From NCBI GenBank assembly GCA_930367205.1, contig OV884009.1:99283189-99347188 (forward strand): a DNA stretch of 64,000 nt, given 5' to 3'. This DNA is from Acanthosoma haemorrhoidale (taxonomy: Eukaryota; Arthropoda; Insecta; Hemiptera; Acanthosomatidae). The notes below the pieces were generated by a model, which worked only from the letters and a program-made list of their open reading frames with translations, made no database searches and was not told where the DNA came from. Positions 1 to 12,400 of this stretch are shown here, piece by piece. The position numbers were made by a program, and so were the translations under genes. Every line of letters starts with the position of its first letter. Positions within the stretch are counted from its first letter, which is position 1.

Positions 1-1075
1 GATAGGATTTTGCCAAAAATAGCCACCCTAAGATGGGAATAATTGACGGGAGATAGAAATCTGATGAGAAATGTCGGAGAAGGGGGGACGAAGCCGCAGA
101 TACAAGCCGCTGTCTTAATTGGCCTGGCCGAACCGGAGAAATGTTGAATTAAATAAATTTAATGGAATATCAGTTCAGTTTTCCAGCTGCCTTTTATATA
201 TCCTCTTCTGGGAACTTTTCAGATCCTCTCACACTTAAGCTGCTCTTTTCCAATGCAGAGTGCTCAAGAGATGTTCTTAATCTCCTTCTGTTATTTTGCA
301 TAATGGGCTGAGAGCGGTGCCCAAGGTTGGGGGTTGGCGGCCCGATATCCGGCTCAATTCAAAGCCTCTTCACCCCCAAATACTCAAACCGATTTCGATT
401 AAACGTACACCACCGCCACAAAGATAAATTTTGAAGCTAAAATTTTGATACTACAAATTTTATTACTTTAAATTTATGTTATCAGAATTATCTATCATCA
501 TTTAAGACAGATTGTAACATTCCCCAAAGGAAGATGTATTATAATTATATACTATATATAAAATAAATAATGTCCTGAAGTCTAGGAGTGTGTCGTCTAG
601 TTTCCTAAATAATTATTATACTTATTTTTTTCAATTAAAAATAATTAATTTTATCGTTAGACCCATCGCTCAATGGTAGACTTCTCTCTTATCTCTGACC
701 GGACGTATGTCCCTGGTAATAATGAGATTACTTCAATTATTTTTAATAGAGCATTAGTATTAGCATAAGTAAAAAAATAGGTAGTTAATTGCTAGAGGTA
801 TTAACATTTTATTAAGTTAGAGGGCTTAGACCCCTTGCCCCCCCCCTTATGTACGCCACTGATTCGTATAAACATTCTTATAAAGGTCTTTTCTTCTCAA
901 GTCCAGTGTGCAGTCACACAATTAAGGGGCTCGTCAAAGCAGCGAAAACTGTTTTAATAACTGTTTTAATGCCTTTTTGTCATTATGTTCCTCTAAAGCA
1001 CCATCATATTACACACAACATTAATTAGTACCTTCAAATCTTTAATCTGAAACCCTACTTAATATGATAGCAAAG
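1..1075. other. Non-coding, probably intron sequence
   Basis: No exon of the minus-strand gene and no transposon protein could be read here. The first ~400 bases are less AT-rich than the rest. A run of nine C lies at 838-846. A stretch near 925-965 resembles one at 2675-2715 (both read AATTAAGGG, then AGC[A/T]GCGAAAAC), which may be an old dispersed repeat. Confidence 0.4.
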
Positions 1076-1176
1076 CATTTATTTATTTTTTTTATTGAAA
1101 CTTGTTTATTGTGATAAAATTACAATCTGCCTAATTGGACGATAAGTAATTGTGATAAATGTATTTATGTATTTTA
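1076..1176 (-). mobile_element. 3' tail of a Jockey-family non-LTR element
   Basis: About 100 bases closely match, in the same minus orientation, the 3' end at 57605-57690 and, inverted, the one at 51470-51540 (shared ACAATCTGCCT and AATTGTGATAAATG). The minus-strand end carries AATAAA and an A-rich tail. Only the 3' untranslated end is present, as expected for a severely 5'-truncated LINE insertion. Confidence 0.65.
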
Positions 1177-4100
1177 TTAAAAAGATTATAAGATTATTAT
1201 TATAAGGGATTATTTTTATGAGGCTTTTCTTATTTTAGCATTTGTAGGGCATCGTGTAAAACTTCCATGCAAAATTTCATTATCCTGAGACTAGACTTAA
1301 AAATCTCAAACACAATTGTAATGACTTATTTATCCTTATAGTCATCTTACGCACCGGCGTAATTATTACATACTGTAGATCACGACTTCGAGGTATTTGA
1401 TCAAGGACACTCGATGATGGTCATCAAACAATTCAAACATAAAATATAAGAGTAAAAATCTAATCCAAGGATTGGTGGTCTATTGATTTTTTTTTTAAAA
1501 TCAAGAATGATTTTTTCATTCTTTAACCTACTAAAATCTAAGATGAAATAAATTTTATTATTTTGAATTAATGAACAGAAACTTTTTAGTAAACATAAAA
1601 ATATATAAATAATTAGAATATCCTACTGATTCGTGTTTGCATAATCGTTAATAAGAAAAAAAAATTTTCTTTCGAAATTTGTTGTGCAGAGTAGCAAAAG
1701 ATAACGGGAGGTCAAGTAATAGTAAGTAAATAACAGGTAACTCCCTAGCAGTAGTGTTGAGCAGCAGATATTGCTGTCGGGAATAATGTTTCACTTCAGC
1801 TTATGCATTGCCATCATGACTGCTGGGTACTATCGGACCTCCCTAATGACAATCAAGTCAGTCGAGGTATATATAGTTTAAGACGTGGTCATAAACTGTT
1901 TTCGAGACTACCTTCACTCAATTTACTTAATGGCTAGGCCCGTTCGTTTCTTTAGGCCCCAAAGTTTAATGGCGTTTAAGGAACAATAAAAATGAATTTA
2001 ACTGTAATAGTTAGACACTTGATAGGTTATTATAATGCTTAAAACTTCATTATCCGTGTTTTTAGCAGCCTACAGCATCAGCCGCCTAACTTGGCCACTA
2101 GGTATCTCTAGCTGTCAGTATCAACACTGCGATAGCGCGAGAATCGTTCACTTTAAAATTAAAACATTTACCTTTTGCGAGAGATTGTGACCAATTCATT
2201 CGAAGTCAATAAAACTAAATGTATATTTTATTGTAGTTTACTGCTAAGTGCTTATTATTAAGAATACGTGGTTACGAAAATATCATTAAGAATAGAAACA
2301 AACAAAAGACTATCTGAACAAGTATAGATTAGTTAGATATGTCACTAACTAATTCAATTTCGTTCATTCTCAATGTAATATTTCTTTTGTTTTTTCCTAT
2401 GTGTAAATAAGTAATTATGATACTTTTTAGTTCTACTGGATAATTTTATAGTTTTAGTTCAGAAGCACTCTGGTATCAGTTAAATATATAAATTAAATGC
2501 ATATAACATAAAAAAAACAAAAACAAGGAACAATTATTTTTAAAAAACTTCTTAATTTTTAACCATAAAATAACCTCTAAATCTCTATTAGATGGTAAAT
2601 GATTCATTTAAAAAAAGAAAAAATGAAGAGAACAAAATAAAAAATAAATTCGATTGGAGTGCATTATATAATTAAGGGTTTTCTCACAGCTGCGAAAACA
2701 ATTTTAATTACCTTCAAACATCACTAAAGTCCATTAAAGACCGTTAAAGCAGAGAATGTAACACAGAAGTGCTACCAGACATAAAAAACTTTTGGATACA
2801 GTAGAGTGTACTGTAAAGCCAGTTAGTTATGTGTAACCATTCAATAAACTTTTGATTACAGATTCATTATACCTTTGAAATAAAATTAATTTATACTTAC
2901 AGTCTTCCCTGTAAGCGATACTGGTAAATGAAAGGGGGTATCGAGCAGGCAAGTTCAAAAATAATTTGAAATAGTCACAATGAAGGTTAATAATTAACAG
3001 AAATAAAAGGGGCTAAATAAGGTAATAAAAATTAATCTAATGATGAAATTAAATGGATCAAAAAAAAAAAAAATCAAAAAGGAAAAAAAAATAAAAAAAA
3101 AAAAAAATGGACTGACAGACAGATGCTTTTTTAGACTTGTTGGGTAAGTCGTCTTTGTTGGATGAGTAGCGAGAATGTTGCCAAGACTTCCCAGCCACCC
3201 TTTTCTTTGTTAGTAGCTGAAGTATGTAGGGTGGTAAGGTTTATCTGTTTGTTTGTTTAAACTGGGTGTTGTGGCCCCATTTTGCTATTTTGTGACAGAT
3301 ATAAAGTGGTTTTACTGGTGAAGTGCTAGTGCATGTTTTTCGAGTGTGTGAACCCTCTCATGTGCGAACTGTATGTGACCCTAGCAACCCTAGTGAATCT
3401 CACCCCAGACGCAAAGCAATTTCATCGCTATTTGGCCAGCTCCAAAGTTTTCCAGCTATAACTGCTTGTTGCTATTCTCATCACCCCTGGGGTGAAGCGG
3501 CACCAAGTGATTAGGTTCAAATTAAGACTGTCTAGTTCCAGTAAGTAATCCTTATCTCTTTGCATCTCCTTACACAGAAGATTGTGAAACCTAAAGGCAG
3601 CCCCAATAAGCAGCACTAGTCTGACCGCTTTGACGTGCATCAGCAAATAACTATTCCACACTAAACTCTACATTTGTGACCAAAAATAATTTATAGACCA
3701 TTTTGTACAACCTTCATTGTAAGTTTTAAGATCTATGTATATTTGTTTGTTTTTTGCCTATTTTAATTATTCTAGAAGTATTTATTTTCTTTGCTTGTTC
3801 CTTCCAAGCCATTTCATATATAATATTAAGATAAACATTTTTATTATTTGAATTACTGCCACACCACGTTAAATTGCTATTTTGTTACCACCTGGAGCAA
3901 GCGGGGAATATTTTACAGATGCAAGATGAATTAAGCCTTCAGTTTTGAAAGCCCTCACTGCCATCACGGGCAATACCAGGACATCTGCTTGGGTGATGTG
4001 AGTGAGTACTGGTCAGAACTACTGTCATGAGTTATAGGCTTAATATCACTGCTAAAAGAAAGGAGGACGGGTATGTAGTCAGAGGATAAAATACTTTAGC

Positions 4101-4189
4101 TTGGATGGAACATGGTTCAGGCCAGTATATATCAGATCAGACCAGAGTAGTCAACAATGGCAAGGAGTTTTCCAAAGCCCATAGGCCAA
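1177..4189. other. Non-coding intron or flank, no gene seen
   Basis: AT-rich and broken in all frames. 3058-3108 is an A-rich low-complexity tract. 3110-3660 is noticeably richer in GC and could be an unrecognised repeat, but the short ORFs in it (such as 3323-3514) match nothing I know. 1690-1990 has a TATATATAG followed by a moderately GC-rich stretch that could be an LTR relic; no second copy was seen. Confidence 0.4.
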
Positions 4190-4360
4190 TAGATAATTTT
4201 GGAGAGAGGACTTTTGAACACAGGAAAGTAAGGACAGACTATAAAACGCGCTCAGAATGTTTGAGGTTCTAGTGCCAAATGTTGGATATTTAGCTTGGAA
4301 ATCTCCTCCTGCGATAAAATGGGGACCAAGAGAGAAGAGGTAGAATTGGATAGTACAGCT
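4190..4360. repeat. Dispersed repeat, copy 1 (second copy at 36210-36385)
   Basis: Shares a collinear series of words with 36210-36385: GAGAGGA, TTTTGAA, GTAAGGACA, GAGGTTCTA, GCAAATG or CCAAATG, then GGACCnAG followed by AGAGAnGAGGTAGAnTTGGA-like sequence. By eye the match is clear but diverged. The direction of the parent element is unknown; it may be an old non-LTR coding region read on the minus strand. Confidence 0.5.
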
Positions 4361-6338
4361 TTACTGGGAAGACAATATAAAGAGGAAATGGAGATAAAGG
4401 GGTGAGTACATGAGTACAGGGTTATGGCTCTTCCACCTTTATTCTGGTATAAAATATTTCTGAATAGTTAGGCGTAGGGTCTAAACTTAGGAAGAATAAT
4501 GGAAGGGGAGTTTTTTTTAACCTGTGGGCAGTACTACAGGTGTCATATACCTTAAAGCTGATCCATTTTAGCTAATTCTTGATCAAGGAAACAGGAGTGA
4601 AGGGTTGGAGTTTTTTTTGTATCACTACCCGGTATGGTTTCTGTTCTTGGAGTTAGTTCCTGTAATATTATAATAGTGCGGTAGGAATCTGAGGTGTTGG
4701 AATGTATGATGATGGTGTCTGTTGTTGTTGTGCACTTGAACGAATCTTTGCTGGCAACTGAGGTGATTTTTCTGGAGAAAACGATAAAATAATTTTATGT
4801 GAATTGGTGAGAGTTTGGAAGTTGCAAGTTCTTTTTCTTGGTCCATATCTACGAAGGCAAGGGATCTATTCATAGAATAATATGGGGTTATCTGCAGGTG
4901 GTGGTTGGTTTTTGTGAGTTGGTATGCTAAAGCCTGAACTCATACTGCCAGCAATGGAGAGAAATATTCTTTGTTCTGAGGTGACATTTTTGAGGAGTTG
5001 GTGTCATCCCTACCATATTTTGTTGATTCAACTATAGATATGGCCGGAAAAAGCAGTCACTGCTGCATGACTGACAATGCTGGCTGCAATATTTTTGACG
5101 GGAATCAGCATGATTTTATTAGAGCAGCTGTCTGCAAGTGGAGATGCACAGCTGGTAGCAAGTGGAGGGAGTAAGCCTCCTGAAGCTTGTAATTCCCAAG
5201 CCTGTTAGGCCTATTAGAAATAAAATAAATTTTAATTTCACTGCTGCTGGCCAATAGATTGGTATAATTTCCTGAAACTACAACACAGGTTCCAGTAGAC
5301 CCATGGGAAAGTCAGTGTAGCATTGTAACCCCAAAAAAAAAAGAAATAAAACAGAATCGTTCTGATACCACAATTACAACCTGACTAAGCAGTATGATGG
5401 CCAGGAGGTGAATCCCTCATTATCACTAAAGCCCAGTCAATATCTATATACATATAGATCAGTCAAATTTAATATTTTAGGGAAGCAATTACATTTGTTA
5501 TTATTTTTATTTTTTCAATAAATCTTAAGTTGGCCGACCACTAAAAAATTATTTATCAGATGCAAAGAACATTTAAAACAAAAATCGATCAGTTAACCCA
5601 ACATATACAAAAAGGACATCAGGAGGCCTCACATAGAGGGGCTTTAGAAAAATAAGTCCAAGACAAAAAAATAATGAATAGCTTAGAAAGATTGAATTTA
5701 ATTCTTTCACATCAGATAATATTAATAAAAAAGTAGAAATAATAAACACAAGAATGCTAGAAAATCCAATCTTCTCTATACCTCCTAAATAACACTAATA
5801 ATCAAGCAAAGACTATATCTAATACTAAATATATTATAACCATTAATTCATTAAAAAAACAGTTTTAGAGGTTTATGTTGTAGATTTTAAATCATTCAGG
5901 ATGACGCCCCACAAGATTAATTCACTATTGTGCTCATGTTAATGAATTTTTATTTTTATCATTTACAACCTCAGGGTTATTTTGTTAACTAATTAAATTT
6001 TATTTGACATTGTTAACTTTTAAATTGCTATATGTAGGTTTTATTAATTATGATTATTAGTTATTGTCTGAAATATCACTAATTATTTTTTTTCATCACT
6101 AAAGATATGTTTGATTACATATCATACATTACATGAATAAACAATGATTTGGAGAGACAGAAACTTTTATTTTTTTTTACACTCATTTTATTTTTTGTTT
6201 TAGCATTTTCTGTTTATATAATTGTGTATATTTGTGCTGATCAATAATGGCAATTGCCAATTGCAAATTGCAATCAGTTTCAAAGATGTAATAAAAAAAT
6301 TTCTTCATCGATAAATGTCTCTAAATTAATTAACCAAC
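4361..6338. other. Non-coding stretch left of the last exon
   Basis: No exon or transposon protein recognised. The AT content rises steadily toward 6200. The 82-codon minus-strand ORF at 4625-4873 is rich in histidine and asparagine from simple-sequence composition and has no family resemblance. Any further ADAMTS-like exon would be expected on the minus strand here or beyond the left edge; none with paired cysteines and splice sites was found. Confidence 0.4.
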
Positions 6339-6443
6339 CTGGATCAAGTTGATTATGAGTTTGTTTTTCAATTTCTTCAGAGCTTGGAAAATCTCCTGGT
6401 CTGGCTTTTATATTGATAGTTATGTCTGCAGATGAGCGACCAG
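6339..6443 (-). CDS. ADAMTS-like exon 9: last Ig strand and linker
   Basis: 105 bases, phase 1 to 1. Acceptor TTTTTCAG after a strong pyrimidine tract. The first residues (A-G-R-S-S-A-D-I-T-I-N-I-K-A) complete the last Ig strand; the rest is an acidic linker. The donor at the low end is GTTGGT, weaker than the other donors, so the exact 3' border is less certain than the acceptor. No further exon was recognised to the left, so the gene most likely continues beyond position 1. Confidence 0.75.
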
Positions 6444-9400
6444 CTGAAAAACAAAACAAAAGAATAGACATTAATTAGTGTGTACATAAAAATGGCTTAT
6501 CAGAAAACATCCAAATTTCAATTATAATATCCACTCATTAATTATCTGTTAACAATTTTAAAAGTGCTATTTGCTTGTGTTTTTTAAGAACAGTGAAAGG
6601 ATAAGATTTTTTTTTTTTTTTTTTTGCATTATTCATTAGTACTAACTGTATATTTTAAAATAATGATATAATTTTAAATGTCATAACTATAGACAAAATA
6701 TTTATATAAGGAAAATATAAGCATGAGTATGAGATAAAAAATCCATAAAATAAAAAAAGAAAGAATTAGTTATTATTGATGCTAATTTGTTTGATTATTG
6801 GATGTGTTGAGCAGTGGCATCGGATCTTAAAAGCAGAATTGATGGCTCACTTAAGCTCAGCAAGGTGGACACAAGTTTTGCCAACTGTACTTTGAGGAAT
6901 CAGGTCAGTTTTTTGTGAGGATATGAGAGCAACGGAAGCTGTATATGTTCAACCTCTTTGTTTGCCCGGGGTACCCTTGAAGAGTTGGGTAACATTGAAC
7001 CCACCCTGAAGGAAGATCTTGCGAAGCACAAACCAGCCTCTGCAAAAGCAGTTCATTGCCGCAGAACGTTCCAGCATAAAGATCTCTCTTCATGCTCACA
7101 CGTTTTCCTCAAGAAGACATGGTAAGGAAATCCATAACTCCTCTTTATTCAGGACCATATAAGGTGATTCATTGAGGGGAAAAGATCCTCATCAATGATA
7201 AAGAAATTACAGTTTCCCTCGATTGCCTAAACCATGCATATCTCCTGACAGAATCAGGGAGCATCAACACATCCTCCACAACCAGAAACCAACTCAGCCA
7301 ACCCCTACCAAAAGCAGTGGGAGCTCAAGATCTTTTATATCTGTTTGTATCTTCCAACAAGTTGTTACCATAACAAGCAATCACAAACATCAGTATAGTT
7401 GATAATTTATTGTTTCGATATTTTGTTATTTGATAAAAATGAATGTTACGTATAGTGTATATAAGTTAAGGGTCGGACGTCGTAGGCAGCCAGCCTAATC
7501 CTTAAGTCATCGGGATGTAAACATCCCGAATGTATTTAGAGAGGCTTTAAAAGGCTCAAATAAAAACAGTCTTGTGACAACTCTCGTTCAGTAACTACAT
7601 TCAACCTCTTTCCTTTTTCTTCTCGTTTTTCGTTGACGATCGTTAACTGGTGCCGAAACCCGGGAGCGGAGTGGGTTCGAGTCATTAACGTGCGAGTTGG
7701 CTTTTGTTTTTTTTCCTTCTCATTCACTTTCGTGTGATTTAATTAAAGTAGGTAATGGTGGAATTGCGGCCGGCAGCGTTTGAAGTTCCACAGTTACCTA
7801 AAGAAACCATGGCTGAAGCCCATGCGAACTCACTGGCATGGATGAAGGTGCGGGCAGTGACGTCACAGGACATGAGGAAAATGATCTCAGACCTCGAAAA
7901 ATTTTCTGGGGAAATAGGTGAGTTAAATCATTTTCTCAAAGGTGGAGATAGGATTATGGAGAGGATACAAGCCAAGATGGACGAAGGGTTACTCGACCCA
8001 GGTGACGCTAAGTCAATAAAAGCAGGGTACCATCAGATCAAACTAGCTGCGCATGACCAACATAAAACGGCGTTTTCGTTTGAAAGAGGGCATTTTGAGT
8101 TCACGAGAATGCCGTTCGGTCTCAAAAATGCTCCAATAACCTTTCAGCGTCTCATGGACGAACTTCTGAGAGGAATGGACGAAAATATGTGCCAAATTTA
8201 TATGGATGACCTGCTGATCTTCAGCCGAACGGAATCGGAACATATTCAACACCTCCGGAACGTATTTAAGAGATTAAGGGATTTCGGGTTGAAACTGTCA
8301 ATAGACAAATCGTCACTGGGGCAGGAGCAGATTAGTTTTTTAGGGCACACAATCTCACAGGAAGGGGTTCAACCAGACTCGATGAAAGTAGAAGCGATCC
8401 AGAAAATGGAGGTGCCAAAAGACGTTAAAGGGATTCGGAGATTACTGGGCACGCTCAATTACTACCGCCGTTTCGTGCCGGACATGGCAGAATATATGGT
8501 ACCCATTAACAATTTACTACGGAAAGGGGCACGGATAATGATCACGCCGCTGATAGAGCAGAATATCCGCAAATGCTTGGCACGTTTGCAGGAGGCACCG
8601 ACTTTTGGCTTTCCCTAACTTCGAGAAGGATTTCACGATCACCACCGACGCAAGCGACTATGCCTTGGGGGCAGTGTTGTCACAGGAAGGCGAAGACGGG
8701 GAAAGACCGGTGGCTTACGCGAGCAGACGCCTGACGGACACGGAGGCGCAGTACAGCGCTCTGGAACGAGAACTCCTCGGGATAGTGTGGGCCATTGGGC
8801 ACTTCCGTCCGTATGTATTTGGCAGAAAGTTTCGAATACATACGGATCACCGACCTCTTCAAAGGGTCGGAAAACTCAAAGAATCCTCCTCAAGGGTAAC
8901 AAGGTGGAAGGAATTCTTAGCCCAATACAATCTGGATATTGTATATAAGCCAGGCAAAGACAACGTCGTGGCAGATTGGCTGTCGCGCGCTATTATGGTG
9001 AACGCCATAGAAGAAGGGGAAACATCGGGCGGTATGAGGCAGTTCATTGAGGAATGGACGTCTGGAGAAGCGGGCAGGAGCAGCACGCGGAAAGATAGTG
9101 ACAGGAGTGCGGACACACCATCAGACGAGTCTATAGGAGAGAGACCGCGTGATATGGAGACGACGGACGAAATTATCAATGATAAGCGGAGGCAGATCAT
9201 TTGGAAAACTCAAACATCGGGTGCTCTGAAAATATTCCATAGTACGTACGGCAGGAGTCAGATCGCGACAATTTGGTCACCACCGGGAGTTCGAGGAGAT
9301 CAAATTTGTCAGGCTCTCAAGGACGTGTCCAAACCCGGCAAAACACACCATTTATTCGTGGGCAACGCGACTGTGTGGGACAAAATTAAAAAGCTGTGGC

Positions 9401-12400
9401 AGAAAGAGCTGTTGGGGGTGGATCGCTCGTTCATTCGGTGTCTTTCCGTGGTCCAAACCCTGCGGGACGAGGAGCAGCAACGCGAGGTAACACTGGCGTA
9501 TCACCAAGGAAAAACCAACCACCGCGGTGGGCAGGAGACGGCACAAGCACTACGAAGGCGCTATTTTTGGTGGGGGATGCAGCGGACTATTCAGGAGGTA
9601 ATCGGAGCATGCGAAGTTTGTCAGAAGACGAAATATGATAGACATCCCCCGCAGGGACTCCAGGAGGAATCACCCACGGCAGAAGCACCATTGACGGAGA
9701 TTCAAGTGGACACCTTCACGTGGCGGGGTTTTAAGTGGGTCACTATCATCGACCCATTTAGCAAAGTGGCTATGGCCTACGCGGTGGGGGACAAGTCATC
9801 AGATTCCATATTACAAGCCCTCAACACATGGTTTCAATTCTACGGCATACCAGAGAGGATCTCGTCGGACGGGGGACGGGAGTTTGACAATGCAACCGTG
9901 AGAGCCGAAATGCAAAAACGGGATGTGGCATGGCATTTTAATACCCCCGGGCATCCCAAGAGCAGGGGAACCATCGAAAGGTTGCACAGCACCCTCAGCG
10001 ACCACTTACGCGTGTACCAGGTGGATAAAGGCCTGTCGGCGAACGTAGCGATGCGTATGGCGGTGGCGGCATACAACCACTCGATACATGCCACGACGGG
10101 GTTAGCACCATTCGAAATTTTGTTCGGATTACGAGTGAGACCGAGGAACTGGCCAGAGACGGTGGCGGATGAGGGAATGGTGGCACAGCTCCATAACACC
10201 CACATACAGCTCGGAAAGATGTGGTACAAAGTACGCGATAAGATTATGCGCGAAAAATCCAAGCGCGTGGCACGGGCAAATTTGAAGGTGCGGGATCGCA
10301 TAGGAGCAATATCGATTGGGACCGTTGTGTACAGAAAAGTCGTGTCAAATCGTAGTAAGGAACTTGTTCGGTATGAGGGGCCCTTTAAGGTCATCATAAT
10401 TCGGGAACATAATCTCGTGACCATCGAGAGTATGACCATCCCAAAGAAGAGGCGAACCGTTCACATTGAACAGTTGAAACTCCCAACACAGGGGGGAGGG
10501 TGTTAAATGTGCGTAAGATGGTGTGCCCTCGATCCAATACGGAGCAACTGATCCGGAATCATATACTTCACATGTGCTGCTCAGAGAGAGTTTTTGTTTT
10601 CATTGTTTATATTGTGGATGTTCCATTTTTTTTTTTTACCTGGCAGCCACCGGGTCCAGGGTGAATGTATTATTTTTTGTTATTACTATTTTTGTTGTAT
10701 TTCTGTATTATCTCTTTTCTTTGTGTCCTGTTTTTTTGTGTGGACTATGAATATATTAGACTGTAAACGTGATGTAAGGGATTACAGGCTGTGTGCTGCG
10801 TGCTACGGACCCTGGGAGTTTACGAAGAGATATGCGTAAACTGGCAGGGGGGAGTTAAGGGTCGGACGTGGTAGGCAGCCAGCCTAATCCTTAAGTCATC
10901 GGGATGTAAACATCCCGAATGTATTTAGAGAGGCTTTAAAAGGCTCAAATAAAAACAGTCTTGTGACAACTCTCGTACAGTAACTACATTCAACCTCTTT
11001 CCTTTTTCTTCTCGTTTTTCGTTGACGATCGTTAACTTATATACTATATTATATACATTTACTTTACTCATTGTTTTACATAGTACAAATAACTTATAAA
11101 TTTTCAATTAATAATTTTAATTTATTTGACGATGATACATTACACAGTATTCCTTTGTAGTATTGAGTGGGCCCACTTCCTCACGTACTCTGTTTTTTGT
11201 ATAATTTATTAAACAGATATCTAAATCTTGTGTATTCCATTATGGATCTCCATCCGGGTATCTCTGATACCGCATCTCCCATATACAAAACTTCTTGGAA
11301 TAACTTTTATTTGTTTAATTTAAATTGATTATGAAAAAAATATTGTCTATATAAGTTGTAAGGTTATAACAAAAAGTGAAAAGTTAAAATATTTTATTAA
11401 ACATATCAAATCTCGAAGTTGATGTATTCTAGTATTGCCACATAAATAAATAAATCTTTACCTAGCAAGCATCTGTCTGGATGGTGAGCAGGTATTTTTG
11501 GAATAGTAAGGCGTGTAAGGATGAAGTATGCTAGATATTAGGAGGGAGAGAATTCTGAACAATGGTGGACCAGGTTAGAAAATAATGGTCAAATGGTGCA
11601 GTTCTGTGGGAAGGAGTATAAAGATCAGATAAAGTGGGACCTTGTGTTCTGGGAATGGACTGAGGAATTGAACTGCACGAGATTGTAAATGTAGGAAAGA
11701 CGATGAGTGTCCATGGTTTAGACAAGGCATGAACCAAGGAAACATTGTGTATGGAAGGAAGGGAAGAACCACTTTAACTCGGCATAGAAACAGGAGATAC
11801 AGAGGAAACAAGGAGTCCAGAAGAGAAACCTTACAGAGCAGTTTTGTTTAGATCGTTTAATTGAGGTTTCTCTTCTATTTAGGCTGTCCCAGGCTGTCCC
11901 CCACTTCGTGGTCATGAGACTATTTATTCTCTAAGTGGGTCATGTTAATTCTTTAAAAACAACAACAATAGCAATATTTTTTCAAAGTTGACTACATTGT
12001 AGTTATTTTCTCTTTCTGATTTTCTCATTTATTGATGATTAATGAAAAAAAAACAATATTACTTACTTAAAAGTATGTAGTAAACTAAACAAAAATTTAT
12101 AAAGCAATATTTTGTAAAAAAATAATAAAGAAATCTTACCAAGACACGTAAAAACACCAGTATCCCCATAGCTGGCCTCTCTTATTCTCAAAGCTCCTTT
12201 GTGTGAAATTTTATATTTTCTTGAAGATGTTATTAGTTTATGATCTTTAGCCCATTGAATTTTTGACCTAAAATATGCATTAATTAATTTATATTTCACC
12301 AAAAAAATTTGAGTTATTGGTAATATATTATCTAATATAAGTAGATAAATCCCGCTCAACGAAATTCCTGCAGTTCAATCAATATTTGATATTAAGGTTA

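Larger units (their letters stand above)
7464..11037 (+). mobile_element. Ty3/gypsy LTR retrotransposon, young but internally deleted
   Basis: A 3,574-base element bounded by two 185-base LTRs that start AGTTAA and end TTAACT and differ at only two positions by eye. It is flanked by TATATA on both sides (7458-7463 and 11038-11043; 4-6 bases of target duplication). It has a primer-binding site, a truncated gag start fused to the middle of RT, RNase H, integrase and a G-rich polypurine tract. Most of gag, all of protease and the fingers part of RT are missing; no env frame is seen between 10507 and 10852. It sits in an intron, in the orientation opposite to the host gene. The base composition is far richer in GC than the surroundings, consistent with recent arrival. 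Confidence 0.93.

Noticed and set aside
658..730. tRNA-like A box (CGCTCAATGGTAGA)
   Set aside because: No box B at the right distance and no cloverleaf could be drawn.
4625..4873. Histidine-rich 82-codon minus ORF
   Set aside because: The His and Asn runs derive from a simple GTTGTTG/GATGATG tract; no domain and no splice sites.
8859..9200. 113-codon minus-strand ORF
   Set aside because: Antisense to the RNase H-integrase linker; serine- and leucine-rich without any motif.
9840..10439. 199-codon minus-strand ORF
   Set aside because: It lies antisense within the intact gypsy integrase; the plus-strand reading has all catalytic motifs, so this is a shadow frame.
10523..10750. Possible env gene after gypsy pol
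   Set aside because: Only 75 codons, hydrophobic from T-rich DNA, with no signal peptide-furin-anchor layout; treated as untranslated.
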